In this document: positions 23,356 through 32,605 of the stretch, in pieces
How positions within the stretch are numbered: the stretch's first letter is position 1
Layout: each line of letters opens with the position of its first letter
Source of the DNA: Roseburia sp. 1XD42-69
Lineage (GTDB): Bacteria; Bacillota; Clostridia; Lachnospirales; Lachnospiraceae
Length of the DNA stretch: 64,000 bases
NCBI RefSeq assembly: GCF_003612565.1
Contig: NZ_RAZG01000020.1
Span: forward strand, 1-64,000
Direction: 5' to 3'
Notes under the pieces: model-generated
What the model saw: the letters and a program-made list of their open reading frames with translations, nothing else
Told to the model about the DNA's origin: nothing
The model's database searches: none
Program-made: the position numbers and the translations under genes

Positions 23356-24803
23356 GAGGGGAGAGCGGAAGGGAGAACTATAAGGGAAGTATTTTTGGAA
23401 AACTCATTGGAAGCTATGTGGCATTTACCCTGATTGCAATTATAATTACATTGGCCAGTCTGTTTTTGTTTCTAACATTTTCAGACGGCGGCATTATTTT
23501 TCAAAATTTTCCGGGGCTTAACTTAAAAGAGGACGGCAGCATAGAGCATTTGGAGGAAATTTCAAATTTGGGGGGCTGGGTGGAGGTGTTGGATAAAGAC
23601 TTTCAGGTGACAAAAGTTTACGGGGAGAAACAGACAAAAAGTAAGTCCTATACGCCGGAAGAATTGATTTCTATAACGGCTTTTTCAGAGGACGGACAGA
23701 CAAAGAATTTTGGCAGGGACGCTCTTGTCACAGTCCATAACACGGCGCAGAATAAGGGGGAGACGAATTACCATATGTTTTGGCAGAAAAGGGAAGGGGG
23801 ATACTATCTGATTTTTTATCCCCGGGATGCCTTTAGCATTGTCTATAATATGAATGTAGACAGGGCGGTTGTCTCAAATGTAACGGGAGGGCAGCTTCTT
23901 GCGGTGTTTTTCCTTTTGGTTTTGGACGTGTTTGGGGTGAGTTTTTATATTTCCCGGAAAATCAAACGCCCCCTGGACAGTTTGATTTTGGGGATGAAGA
24001 GGGTGGAATCCGGGGAAGAGCAGGTGGAGCTTTCCATGCACACGGAGCGGGAGTTTGTGGAAATCGGGGAGGCTTTTAACCGTATGACAGAGCAGCTTCA
24101 TATGCAGAAAGCAGAGAATGAAAAAATGGGAAAAAGCCGCCAGAAAATGCTTTTGGAGTTGTCCCACGATATTAAAACCCCGGTTTCCACCATAAAGTCC
24201 TGCGCCTGTGCCTTAGAGGAGGGGATGGTGCCAAAAGAGGAATTATCCCGGTATTACCACACCATTGCACTTAAGGCGGAACGGGTGAATACCCTGTCGG
24301 AGGACCTTTTTACCATGCTGAAAATGGAGAGCGCCGATTACCAGCCAAAACTGAAAATCTTAAATCTGGCGGAGCTTACCCGGCGCATCTGCGGGGAATA
24401 TTACGGGGAGATTGCAGAGGCGGGGTTTGATTTTGAAATCGAAATTCCAAAGGAGCCTGTGAATGTTTTGGGGGATGAAATACTTCTTGCCAGGGTGATT
24501 GGAAATCTTCTCACCAATGCAAAAAGATATAACGAAAAGGGAAAGGAAATTAAGATTACACTTATGGAAGGGGAGGGGGTGACCCTTAAAGTTGAGGATG
24601 ACGGGGAGGAGATTGCAAGGGATGTGCAGGATACCATGTTCCATGCTTTTGTTAGGGGGGAGCGGGACAGAAACTCCAGGGGCGGCACCGGCCTTGGCCT
24701 TGCTATAGCAAAGGCGGTGATGGAGAAGCATAATGGAGGGATTGTTTACAGGAGAAAGGGGGGGAGGAATGTGTTTGAGCTGTATCTTTTGTCGATAAAT
24801 TAA
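23352..24803 (+). CDS. Sensor histidine kinase
   Basis: The 483-residue kinase has two membrane helices (about residues 17-40 and 177-200) around an extracellular sensor region, then a HAMP-like linker, HisKA helix with LLELSHDIKTPVSTI, and HATPase_c with the N-box RVIGNLLTNAKRY, G1 VEDDGEEI and G2 GTGLGLAIAKAV. It pairs with the response regulator at 22645, which overlaps it by 4 bases. The lipoprotein and transporter genes upstream suggest the signal is an envelope stress or the exported compound. Confidence 0.92.
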   Translation: MRGESGRENYKGSIFGKLIGSYVAFTLIAIIITLASLFLFLTFSDGGIIFQNFPGLNLKEDGSIEHLEEISNLGGWVEVLDKDFQVTKVYGEKQTKSKSYTPEELISITAFSEDGQTKNFGRDALVTVHNTAQNKGETNYHMFWQKREGGYYLIFYPRDAFSIVYNMNVDRAVVSNVTGGQLLAVFFLLVLDVFGVSFYISRKIKRPLDSLILGMKRVESGEEQVELSMHTEREFVEIGEAFNRMTEQLHMQKAENEKMGKSRQKMLLELSHDIKTPVSTIKSCACALEEGMVPKEELSRYYHTIALKAERVNTLSEDLFTMLKMESADYQPKLKILNLAELTRRICGEYYGEIAEAGFDFEIEIPKEPVNVLGDEILLARVIGNLLTNAKRYNEKGKEIKITLMEGEGVTLKVEDDGEEIARDVQDTMFHAFVRGERDRNSRGGTGLGLAIAKAVMEKHNGGIVYRRKGGRNVFELYLLSIN

Positions 24804-24888
24804 ACTAATTCCTAATCTCCCTTCTTGACTTTCCGGCAGAAAACTGTCAGAATTCCAATATATCACAAATTAGAATCAGGAGAACGAT

Positions 24889-25770
24889 ATGGAAAAAATG
24901 GTGTCCGTAGCTGCCATCCAGATGCAGTGCAGCGCAGATATAGAACAAAATTTAAAAAAGGCGGAACAAATGATACGGGATGCTGCGGGGAAAGGTGCCC
25001 AGATCATTCTTCTCCCGGAACTTTTTGAGCGGGAATATTTCTGTCAGCAGAGGCAGTATGAATTTTATGAATATGCCAGGCCAGCTAAGGAGCACCCGGC
25101 GGTGCTGCTGGGGATAAGGCTTGCCGCGGAACTGTCTGTGGTGCTTCCGGTGAGTTTTTTTGAGCGCCAGGGGAATACCTGTTACAATTCTCTGGCATGT
25201 ATTGACGGGGACGGGAAAGTTCTTGGAATTTACAGGAAGACCCATATCCCCGACGACCATTACTATCAGGAAAAATTTTATTTTACCCCGGGGCACACAG
25301 GATTTCAGGTTTTTGATACAATGTATGGGAAAATCGGGGCGGGCATCTGCTGGGACCAGTGGTTTCCCGAGACGGCGAGATGCCTGGCGCTAAAAGGTGC
25401 GGAGCTATTGTTTTTTCCCACTGCCATCGGCTCGGAGCCGGTGCTTGGCTGTGATAGTATGCCCCACTGGCGGAGGGTGATGCAGGGCCATGCAGGGGCA
25501 AACCTTATGCCTGTGATTGCGGCAAACCGCATAGGAACAGAAGCGGTTTCCCCCTGTGAGGAAAACGGGGGGCAGGAATCCGCTTTGACGTTTTACGGTT
25601 CCTCTTTTATGACGGATGAGACCGGGGCGCTTGTGAAGGATGCCTCACGGGATAAGGAGGAGATTCTTCTTTATACTTATGACCTTAAGGAGATAGAAAA
25701 AAATCGGCTCTCCTGGGGGCTGTTTCGTGACAGAAGGCCGGAACTGTATGGAAAGATAGGGGAAGTGTAG
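24889..25770 (+). CDS. aguB: N-carbamoylputrescine amidase
   Basis: The 293-residue carbon-nitrogen hydrolase shows the catalytic triad of the nitrilase family: Glu in ILLPELFERE, Lys in IYRKTHIPDDHYYQEKFYF, and Cys in GAGICWDQWFPE. The closing region with YGSSFMTDETG and ENGGQESALTFY matches the AguB subgroup, which splits N-carbamoylputrescine into putrescine, ammonia and CO2. A GGAGAACG ribosome site precedes the ATG. It completes the agmatine route begun by aguA 6.4 kb upstream, but stands alone after the two-component operon. Confidence 0.9.
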   Translation: MEKMVSVAAIQMQCSADIEQNLKKAEQMIRDAAGKGAQIILLPELFEREYFCQQRQYEFYEYARPAKEHPAVLLGIRLAAELSVVLPVSFFERQGNTCYNSLACIDGDGKVLGIYRKTHIPDDHYYQEKFYFTPGHTGFQVFDTMYGKIGAGICWDQWFPETARCLALKGAELLFFPTAIGSEPVLGCDSMPHWRRVMQGHAGANLMPVIAANRIGTEAVSPCEENGGQESALTFYGSSFMTDETGALVKDASRDKEEILLYTYDLKEIEKNRLSWGLFRDRRPELYGKIGEV

Positions 25771-25787
25771 ATTTACAGGGAGAATCC

Positions 25788-25816
25788 TTGTGTTTTTTCC
25801 ACAAAAAAGGTAAAAT
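25788..25816 (+). promoter_or_regulatory. Putative promoter of the SPFH gene
   Basis: TTGTGT at 25788-25793 and TAAAAT at 25811-25816 are separated by 17 bases, a sigma-A-like layout, 34 bases upstream of ATG 25850 which has a GGAGG ribosome site. Confidence 0.5.
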
Positions 25817-25849
25817 AAGAAAAATAGTTAGAGACGCAGGAGGAAAAGT

Positions 25850-27232
25850 ATGGGACTTATTAAGGCAATTTCCGGAGCAATCCGGGGGGTGGCAGCAGAC
25901 CAGTGGAAGGAGTATTTTTATTGCGATTCCATGGATGCAAATGTTTTGGTGACAAAGGGGATAAAGCGCGCTTCCGGAAAATTTGGCAGTGGAAATAAAG
26001 GAAATGACAACCTTATTACCAATGGCTCCGTAGTGGCGGTAAATGAAGGCCAGTGTATGATTATTGTAGACCAGGGCAAGGTGGTAGAAATCTGTGCGGA
26101 GGCAGGGGACTTTCTCTATGATACCTCCACGGAGCCCAGTCTTTTGTTTGGTGATTTAGGGGATAATATCGGGAAGACCTTCGCCGCCATCGGCAGGCGT
26201 TTTACCTTTGCCGGGGATACGGGAAAAGACCAGAGGGTTTACTTTTTCAACACAAAGGAAATACTGGGAAATAAATATGGAACTGCAAACCCGGTGCCTT
26301 TCCGGGTAGTGGATGCCAATATCGGGCTGGATGTGGATATTTCCGTGCGCTGCAACGGGGAATATTCCTACCGGATTGTAGACCCTATTTTGTTTTATAC
26401 CAATGTCTGCGGCAACGTGACAGAGGAGTACACAAGGGACAAAATTGACAGCCAGTTAAAATCCGAGCTGATGACGGCTCTTCAGCCGGCTTTTGCACAG
26501 ATTTCCGCTATGGGAATCCGCTACAGTGCGGTGCCTGCCCATACCATGGAGGTGGCGGATGCATTAAATGAAGTGCTCACGGAAAAATGGCAGCAGCTTC
26601 GGGGAATCCGCATTGTCTCCTTTGGGGTAAACACCATAAAGGCTTCCGAGGAAGACGAGGCTATGATTAAGGAACTGCAGAAAACCGCAGTGCTCAGAAA
26701 TCCCAATATGGCTGCGGCTACTTTGGTGGGAGCTCAGGCTGAAGCTATGAAATCGGCGGCTTCCAATACCGCAACAGGTCCCATGATGGCTTTTGCGGGA
26801 ATGAATATGGCAAATAATGCAGGAGGCTTTCAGGCAGGGGAACTGTTTCAGATGGGGGCACAGAGGAACAGTCAGCCGGGGAATAGCCAGGTTCAACAGG
26901 GAAACCCGTCGGGACAGGAGAGCCAGAGGGCGAAAGAAGGAGAAAAAGCCGGGGGAAATACCTGGACCTGCCAGTGCGGGAAGGTAAACACTGGAAAATT
27001 CTGTGTGGAGTGCGGCAGTAAAAAGCCTGTGGAAGAGGGATGGACTTGCAGCTGCGGAACAGTAAATAAGGGGAAATTCTGTATGGAGTGCGGGAAAAAG
27101 AAACCGGAGGGAGCCCCGTTATATAAATGCGACAAGTGCGGATGGGAGCCTGAGGATCCCTATCATCCACCGAAATTCTGCCCGGAGTGCGGGGATATCT
27201 TTGATGAAAATGATGTGACACCTGCCAGGTAA
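25850..27232 (+). CDS. SPFH-domain protein with C-terminal zinc ribbons
   Basis: The 460-residue protein has an SPFH/band-7-like region (about 30-290; VTKGIKRASGKFGSGNKGND, VRCNGEYSYRIVDPILFYTN, and IRIVSFGVNTIKASEED), a flexible Gln/Asn-rich linker (about 320-365), and three zinc-ribbon-like parts: WTCQCGKVNTGKFCVECG, WTCSCGTVNKGKFCMECG and YKCDKCGWEPEDP with FCPECG. This is the YdjI/virion-core-like SPFH group, linked in Bacilli to phage-shock type membrane responses. It is followed closely by a zinc-ribbon membrane protein. Confidence 0.85.
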   Translation: MGLIKAISGAIRGVAADQWKEYFYCDSMDANVLVTKGIKRASGKFGSGNKGNDNLITNGSVVAVNEGQCMIIVDQGKVVEICAEAGDFLYDTSTEPSLLFGDLGDNIGKTFAAIGRRFTFAGDTGKDQRVYFFNTKEILGNKYGTANPVPFRVVDANIGLDVDISVRCNGEYSYRIVDPILFYTNVCGNVTEEYTRDKIDSQLKSELMTALQPAFAQISAMGIRYSAVPAHTMEVADALNEVLTEKWQQLRGIRIVSFGVNTIKASEEDEAMIKELQKTAVLRNPNMAAATLVGAQAEAMKSAASNTATGPMMAFAGMNMANNAGGFQAGELFQMGAQRNSQPGNSQVQQGNPSGQESQRAKEGEKAGGNTWTCQCGKVNTGKFCVECGSKKPVEEGWTCSCGTVNKGKFCMECGKKKPEGAPLYKCDKCGWEPEDPYHPPKFCPECGDIFDENDVTPAR

Positions 27233-27244
27233 TGGGAGAAAAGA

Positions 27245-28003
27245 ATGAAGTATGGATGGATTCTTGCACTGGTGTTTCTCGCATTGCTTTTTTCAGCTGC
27301 GGCAGCACTAGTGCTTTTTGTAAAACGAAAGACAAGGGAGATTTCCAGAACATTATGGGGAAAGGATACCTTAGCGGAGGGTGTCGCCCAGATGAAAAAG
27401 GAGTACGCCTCCACTCCAAAGTCCGTATCTGCCATGACAAGTCTGCTTTTGCCGGGCATTACGGAAGATTTCCCGGATTTTGAATATCACGAGATGCGGG
27501 AGAGGGCGGAAAATATTCTGGTTTCCTACCTCCGGGCCGTGTCAGAGCAAAATATCAGCCGGATTACTGACGGGACCAGGGAGTTAAAGGACCAGGCAGA
27601 GAATGAGATTTCTATGGCGAAAGCCCAGGGGAAAAGGGAGGTTTTTGACCGGATAAAAATTCACCGCACGGAAATTTCCCAGTATAAAAAGTCAGCGGGA
27701 AGGTGCATCATAACCTTTCAGTCTGCCCTGGAATGTTTTCACTACATAGAAGATACAAAAGGGCAGATTTCTGAGGGAAGCAAAGAGTATAAGTATCAGA
27801 CCAGATACAATGTGGATATGGCGTATATTCAGGATCGGAATCTGGTGGAGGACGAGAGGGATCACGCTTTGGGGGTAAACTGTCCAAATTGCGGGGCGCC
27901 TGTGTCTTCTCTTGGTGCAAAAGTATGTGAATACTGCGATACGCCTCTGATAGAGATAAATATCCACGCTTGGTCTTTTGTAAATGTAAGTCAGGCGATG
28001 TAG
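27245..28003 (+). CDS. Tim44-like membrane-anchored protein with zinc ribbon
   Basis: The 252-residue protein has one N-terminal membrane helix (WILALVFLALLFSAAAALVLFV), a cytoplasmic alpha/beta region like Tim44-type domains (MRERAENILVSYLRAVSEQN to EYKYQTRYNVDMAY), and a C-terminal zinc ribbon (NCPNCGAPVSSLGAKVCEYC). It follows the SPFH gene by 12 bases. The two share zinc ribbons and probably act together at the membrane. The Tim44 link is from pattern only. Confidence 0.65.
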   Translation: MKYGWILALVFLALLFSAAAALVLFVKRKTREISRTLWGKDTLAEGVAQMKKEYASTPKSVSAMTSLLLPGITEDFPDFEYHEMRERAENILVSYLRAVSEQNISRITDGTRELKDQAENEISMAKAQGKREVFDRIKIHRTEISQYKKSAGRCIITFQSALECFHYIEDTKGQISEGSKEYKYQTRYNVDMAYIQDRNLVEDERDHALGVNCPNCGAPVSSLGAKVCEYCDTPLIEINIHAWSFVNVSQAM

Positions 28004-28018
28004 ATAAGGAGAGTAAAT

Positions 28019-29137
28019 ATGGAACAGTCAAAAGTATATTTTACCAGTTTTAAAGCAACGGAGCATGAAAATCTTTTGCAGAAACTCCACCGTTTGATGA
28101 AGACGGCAGGGTTTGAATCCATTGATTTTTCAGACAAATATGCGGCCATTAAAATTCATTTTGGGGAGTACGGCAATCTGGCTTTTTTACGTCCCAATTA
28201 TGCCAGGGTGGTGGCGGATTATGTAAAAGAACTGGGGGGAAAGCCTTTTTTAACCGACTGTAATACCCTGTATGTGGGGAGCAGGAAAAATGCCTTAGAC
28301 CACTTGGAAACAGCCTATATCAACGGATTTTCTCCTTATCAGACAGGATGCCATGTGATTATCGCAGACGGGTTAAAAGGCACGGACGAGACCCTTGTTC
28401 CCATTCACGGGGAATATGTGAAGGAGGCAAAAATCGGCCATGCCATTATGGATGCGGACGTGTTTATCAGTTTAACCCACTTTAAGGGCCATGAGATGGC
28501 CGGGTTTGGGGGAACTTTAAAAAATATTGGTATGGGCTGCGGTTCCCGGGCGGGGAAGATGGAGCAGCACTGTGACGGCAAGCCCAGCGTAGACCAGTCA
28601 GGCTGTATCGGCTGCAAAGCCTGCAGCAGAATCTGCGCCCACGGCGCCCCAGTTTTCAAAGATGGAAAGGCAAGTATTGACCATGACAAATGTGTGGGCT
28701 GCGGACGATGTCTGGCAGTATGTCCCAAAGATGTGATTGCGGCAGATTTTACGGATTCCATAGCCGTGTTAAATTACAAGATGGCGGAATATTCCCTGGC
28801 TGTGTGCAAAGACAGGCCGTGTTTCCACGTTTCCTTAATCTGTGACGTTTCACCAAACTGTGACTGCCACGCAGAGAATGACATACCTATTATTCCCAAT
28901 GTAGGTATGCTGGCATCCTTTGACCCGGTGGCTCTTGATGTGGCCTGTGCCGATTTGTGCAACCAGATGGCTCCGGTGGAGGACAGTATTTTGGGAGAGA
29001 ATTTAAAGGAGATGGGAAATGAAGAGCATCATGACCACTTCTTTATGACCCACCCGGATACGGAGTGGAAATCCTGCATCAGCCATGCTGAAAAAATCGG
29101 ATTGGGCACAAAGGAATATGAATTAATTCGGATTTAA
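28019..29137 (+). CDS. DUF362-domain ferredoxin protein
   Basis: The 372-residue protein has a DUF362 body (FGEYGNLAFLRPNYARVV, FLTDCNTLYVGSRKN, ISLTHFKGHEMAGFGGTLKN) and two [4Fe-4S] motifs in the middle (CIGCKACSRIC and CVGCGRCLAVCPKDV, about residues 197-240). DUF362 proteins are common in anaerobes and are thought to transfer electrons, but no substrate is known. It has a GGAG ribosome site 15 bases after the Tim44-like gene, and a hairpin follows its stop. Confidence 0.85.
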   Translation: MEQSKVYFTSFKATEHENLLQKLHRLMKTAGFESIDFSDKYAAIKIHFGEYGNLAFLRPNYARVVADYVKELGGKPFLTDCNTLYVGSRKNALDHLETAYINGFSPYQTGCHVIIADGLKGTDETLVPIHGEYVKEAKIGHAIMDADVFISLTHFKGHEMAGFGGTLKNIGMGCGSRAGKMEQHCDGKPSVDQSGCIGCKACSRICAHGAPVFKDGKASIDHDKCVGCGRCLAVCPKDVIAADFTDSIAVLNYKMAEYSLAVCKDRPCFHVSLICDVSPNCDCHAENDIPIIPNVGMLASFDPVALDVACADLCNQMAPVEDSILGENLKEMGNEEHHDHFFMTHPDTEWKSCISHAEKIGLGTKEYELIRI

Positions 29138-29141
29138 ATCT

Positions 29142-29169
29142 AAGGAAACGCTTTCATCAGCGTTTCCTT
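29142..29169 (+). terminator. Hairpin after the DUF362 gene
   Basis: A perfect 11-bp stem AAGGAAACGCT/AGCGTTTCCTT (29142-29152, 29159-29169) with a 6-base loop lies 4 bases after the stop. It lacks a strong T-run on the plus strand, so it may act as a weak terminator or stabilise the 3' end. Confidence 0.5.
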
Positions 29170-29205
29170 AAATAAAAGGAATGACAGAAAGAGGAAATAA
29201 GAAAA

Positions 29206-29709
29206 ATGGAATATTGGGATATCTATGATGCAGAGAAGAAAAAGACAGGGAAAAAGATGAAACGCAACGACTGGTGTTTGAAGGATGACGAGTATCATCT
29301 TACCGTCCTTGGGGTGATTGCCAGAAAGGACGGAAAGTTTCTAATTACAAAACGGGTAATGACAAAAGCCTGGGCGCCGGGGTGGTGGGAAGTTTCCGGC
29401 GGAGCCGCCATGGCAGGGGAAGAGTCAGAGGAGGCTGTGCTTCGTGAGATAAAAGAGGAGACAGGTCTTGATGCGTCCGGTTTTGAGGGGGGATACCTTT
29501 TCAGTTATAAACGGGAAAATCCCGGTGAGGGGGATAATTACTTTGTGGATATTTACCGTTTTGTGGGAGATTTTAGCGAGAAGGATTTGAAGCTCCAGGA
29601 GGCGGAGACAGACGGGTATATGTTTGCCACAGCCCAGGAGATTAAGGAGCTGGGAAATCAGGGGATTTTTCTCCACTATGACAGTATAAAAGAAGCATTT
29701 GAATTATAA
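29206..29709 (+). CDS. Nudix hydrolase
   Basis: The 167-residue protein has a complete Nudix box (GGAAMAGEESEEAVLREIKE followed by ETG; Gly-x5-Glu-x7-Arg-Glu-x2-Glu-Glu). The N-terminal part YWDIYDAEKKKTGK resembles the IPP-isomerase-like/NUDIX group that acts on nucleoside diphosphate derivatives. A good GAGGAAAT ribosome site precedes it. Substrate cannot be read. Confidence 0.88.
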   Translation: MEYWDIYDAEKKKTGKKMKRNDWCLKDDEYHLTVLGVIARKDGKFLITKRVMTKAWAPGWWEVSGGAAMAGEESEEAVLREIKEETGLDASGFEGGYLFSYKRENPGEGDNYFVDIYRFVGDFSEKDLKLQEAETDGYMFATAQEIKELGNQGIFLHYDSIKEAFEL

Positions 29710-29722
29710 AAAGAGGCATTTT

Positions 29723-31111
29723 ATGGAGAAGCAGAAAAATATGGAAACGGGCAATCCTTTAGGAGAATTGTCTATTCCCAAATTATTGTTAAAATTTACA
29801 GTGCCAAGCATTATTGCTATGCTCACCAGTGCACTTTACAATATTGTGGATCAGTTTTTTATTGGAAATAGTGTGGGGGAGCTGGGAAATGCGGCAACCA
29901 ATATTGCCTTCCCTTTAACCACCTGCTGTCTGTCCATAGCCCTGCTGTTTGGTATCGGCGGGGCTTCCGCTTTTAACCTGGCAAAGGGAAGGGAGGAGGA
30001 GGATGCGGTTTATTACATGGGAAACGCCCTAATGGGCATGGTGTCCCTGGGCTGTATCCTCCTGATTTTTACCCAGCTTTTCCTTTCCCCCATGCTGGTG
30101 TTTTTTGGCACTCCGGACAGCGTGATGGAGTATGCAAAATCCTATGTGAGGATAACTTCCTTGGGATTTCCCATGATGATTCTTGCCACCGGGGGCGGCC
30201 ATTTAATCCGGGCGGACGGAAGCCCTAATTTTACCATGATTTTAAATCTTACCGGGGCGGTTATCAATACAATTTTAGACGCCCTCTTTGTCTTTGGTTT
30301 TCACTGGGGCATGGAGGGGGCTGCAGCTGCCACCATTATCGGCCAGTACATTTCCGGTGTTATGGCAATGGGTTATCTCTCTAACTGCAAAAGCGTTACC
30401 CTTGTGAGGGAACACTTTCATATTGAAAAAAAGTATATTGCCACAGTGATGTCTCTGGGGGCGGCGCCCTGCAGCAATCAGCTTGCCATGATGGTGGTGC
30501 AGCTTGTGATGAATAAATCCCTAACTTACTATGGCGCCCTTTCCCGGTTTGGACAGGAAATTCCACTGGCCTGTGCCGGGATTATAGCAAAGGTAAATCA
30601 GGTTTATTTTTCTTTTGTCATCGGCATGTCCCAGGGAATGCAGCCCATTGCCAGTTTTAATTATGGGGCAAAGAAATATCACAGGGTGAAGAAGGTGTAT
30701 CTCATGTCCATATTCTGCGGCTTTGCCGTGTCCCTTACAGCCTTTTTGATATTTCAGGTATTTCCCCATGCCATTATCGGGCTGTTTGGGGATGGATCCG
30801 GGGAGTATGTTTCCTTTGCAGTAAGTTATTTCCGCATATTTTTGTTTTTTACCTTTGTAAATTTCATGCAGCCCATCAGTTCCAATTTCTTTACCGCCAT
30901 TGGAAAGCCCAAAAAGGGTATGTTTTTGTCCCTTACCAGGCAGATATTGTTTTTGCTGCCCCTTATTGTAATATTGCCTCTGATTATGGGAATCGACGGG
31001 ATTTTGTATGCAGGGCCTGCGGCGGATATTACGGCGGCAGTGGTTTCCGGAGTGATGATTGGACGTGAGATTTATGGCAGAGGGGTGTTTCGGGAAAGTA
31101 TGGGAAAATGA
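29723..31111 (+). CDS. MATE-family efflux transporter
   Basis: From ATG 29723 (AGAGG ribosome site; a TTG at 29699 inside the Nudix gene is less likely) the product has 462 residues and about twelve hydrophobic helices. MATE landmarks include PSIIAMLTSALYNIVDQFFI near the start, GIGGASAFNLAKGR in the first half and the second-half repeat with GMSQGMQPIASFNYGAKKY. It exports cationic compounds or drugs using Na+ or H+. It lies 13 bases after the Nudix gene, so both may share a transcript. A hairpin with a T-rich tail follows. Confidence 0.9.
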   Translation: MEKQKNMETGNPLGELSIPKLLLKFTVPSIIAMLTSALYNIVDQFFIGNSVGELGNAATNIAFPLTTCCLSIALLFGIGGASAFNLAKGREEEDAVYYMGNALMGMVSLGCILLIFTQLFLSPMLVFFGTPDSVMEYAKSYVRITSLGFPMMILATGGGHLIRADGSPNFTMILNLTGAVINTILDALFVFGFHWGMEGAAAATIIGQYISGVMAMGYLSNCKSVTLVREHFHIEKKYIATVMSLGAAPCSNQLAMMVVQLVMNKSLTYYGALSRFGQEIPLACAGIIAKVNQVYFSFVIGMSQGMQPIASFNYGAKKYHRVKKVYLMSIFCGFAVSLTAFLIFQVFPHAIIGLFGDGSGEYVSFAVSYFRIFLFFTFVNFMQPISSNFFTAIGKPKKGMFLSLTRQILFLLPLIVILPLIMGIDGILYAGPAADITAAVVSGVMIGREIYGRGVFRESMGK

Positions 31112-31161
31112 TTGCTGTAATATAAAAATGGGAAACCCCTTTGAGGAACTACTTAGATTTA

Positions 31162-31203
31162 GGCACAGCCAGATGCAGGAACATTTCGGCTGTGCCGTCT
31201 TTT
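31162..31203 (+). terminator. Terminator-like hairpin after the MATE gene
   Basis: A perfect 9-bp stem GGCACAGCC (31162-31170) with GGCTGTGCC (31188-31196), a 17-base loop, then GTCTTTTAT. From here to about 31348 I see no gene and no further structured element. Confidence 0.55.
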
Positions 31204-31348
31204 ATGCGTAGGCTCTCATACGGAAATTTACCGATGATGCGGTATGTGGGGAGCTTGGGGTTTGTTCAAATAGTTTTTGGGTGTGGGGAGGAAAAACAAT
31301 TTGATTGTGGTTTTGATAGGCGTATGCTATACTTAGCACGATAGGTGT

Positions 31349-31832
31349 ATGAATGGGTATTTGGAGGATGAAAGCGCAAAAGAATTGAAAGAGGAAATAA
31401 GGAAAACATGCCATTATGTGATAGAACCGGAGCGGACATATAAGTATTTTGCAGATGCGGCAAGAATTTACAGATATTGACCTGTCTTATGAATACCTAA
31501 TAGGCCAGTTTTCGTCTGAGACAGGCAAGAAAGCCGGGGAGTTTTATACGCCCCAGGCGGTGTCAAAGATTTTAACCAAAATAGTGATTGCAGAGCGGGA
31601 GGGCAAGCGGGGGCTGTCGGTATATGATCCCTGTATGAGTTCCGGATCACTATTTTTAAATGCAAAAAATTATGCGGCTGAACCGAATTATATTCAATAC
31701 TATGGACAGGAGCTTATGACTCCCACATATAATCTTGCAAGGTTGAATATGTTTTTGCACGGGATTGTATCGGAAAACCCAAAACTCCGTAATAGTGATA
31801 CCCTGCACCAACATAAGTTGGAAAAGTTATAA
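31349..31832 (+). pseudogene. Type I restriction-modification methyltransferase subunit, broken hsdM remnant
   Basis: Two frames carry pieces of an HsdM-like N6-adenine methyltransferase. The first, 31349-31480, encodes LKEEIRKTCHYVIEPERTYK and ends in a stop; the second, up to 31832, encodes YEYLIGQFSSETGKKAGEFY and TPQAVSKIL, then the AdoMet-binding motif DPCMSSGSLF and YYGQELMTPTYNLARLNMFL. The catalytic NPPF/Y region and the specificity and nuclease subunits are missing. It is a decayed remnant of a larger restriction locus, truncated at both ends and shifted in frame. Confidence 0.8.
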
Positions 31833-31873
31833 AATTTGACATATGCGCTAAAATATATTTACATAAAAAGGAT

Positions 31874-32362
31874 ATGAAAAATATGATATTATACCATGGA
31901 AGTAATATTGAGGTAAAGCATCCTCAAATCATTAGGTCCAGGAAGTTATTGGACTTTGGGGCGGGATTTTACCTTACAAGTGATTATGGGCAGGCAAAGA
32001 AATGGGCTGTTAGAACTACGGGCAGGCGTGGAGAAGGCCGTCCTGCAATTTCTGTTTATAATGTTGAAGATGAGGAGTTAAAAAAATTATCTGTTTTGAA
32101 ATTTGAAAGACCCGATAAAGAATGGCTTAGATATATTTCTGTATATAGAATGGATAAATCAGCAAATGACAAGTATGATGTTGTTATTGGACCGGTGGCC
32201 AACGATCAAGCAATTCGTACCGTAAACGATTTTCTAAAAGGTAGATTTACAGAAGATATAGCCATTCAATTATTGTTGCCTCAAAATTTAAAAGACCAAT
32301 ATGCATTTAAGACGGAAAACGCTATTTTGATTTTAGGATTAGTAGAGGTAAAATATTTATGA
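31874..32362 (+). CDS. DUF3990 protein, ADP-ribosyltransferase-like toxin candidate
   Basis: The 162-residue protein matches DUF3990: ILYHGSNIEVKHPQIIRSRK, LLDFGAGFYLTSDYGQAKKW, and YDVVIGPVANDQAIRTVNDF then a C-terminal AIQLLLPQNLKDQYAFKT. The opening YHGS and DFGAGFYLT resemble the NAD-binding face of ADP-ribosyltransferases, and such genes usually sit beside DUF3791 genes as a probable toxin-antitoxin pair. The DNA is AT-rich compared with the flanking operons. The next gene starts 4 bases before its stop. NAD-dependent toxicity is an inference. Confidence 0.75.
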   Translation: MKNMILYHGSNIEVKHPQIIRSRKLLDFGAGFYLTSDYGQAKKWAVRTTGRRGEGRPAISVYNVEDEELKKLSVLKFERPDKEWLRYISVYRMDKSANDKYDVVIGPVANDQAIRTVNDFLKGRFTEDIAIQLLLPQNLKDQYAFKTENAILILGLVEVKYL

Positions 32363-32604
32363 AACGACTTGAACCGGAAATAATTGATTATTATAATACG
32401 GAAGTTTTAAAAATGATTTCAGAAAAATATGGAATAACTCCTATGGATGCGCTCCGGGCATTTGTATGTTCTAAAACACATAGAATGTTGGAAAATGCAG
32501 AGCTTGGAATGACAGATTTTGGTGCAGGGGCTTTATTTGAAATTTGGGAATGTGAAAAAATTACCGGTGATCCAAGAAATTCTATATATATTAGGGGGGA
32601 ATAG
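32359..32604 (+). CDS. Small partner protein of the DUF3990 gene
   Basis: The 81-residue protein (LEPEIIDYYNTEVLKMISEK, then YGITPMDALRAFVCSKTHRM and a C-terminal ALFEIWECEKITGDP) overlaps the DUF3990 gene by 4 bases. Helical and acidic, it looks like an antitoxin-type protein and it often follows DUF3990 genes in related clusters, as far as I can judge. I do not recognise a named domain. Confidence 0.55.
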   Translation: MKRLEPEIIDYYNTEVLKMISEKYGITPMDALRAFVCSKTHRMLENAELGMTDFGAGALFEIWECEKITGDPRNSIYIRGE

Positions 32605-32605
32605 G

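Noticed and set aside
26745..27440. 231-codon minus-strand frame opposite the SPFH gene
   Set aside because: It is antisense to the zinc-ribbon repeats of the SPFH gene; its Pro/Ser/Arg-rich product resembles no protein.
31141..31344. 67-codon plus-strand frame between MATE and the hsdM relic
   Set aside because: It starts just before a terminator-like hairpin, and its sequence shows no recognisable protein pattern; treated as non-coding.
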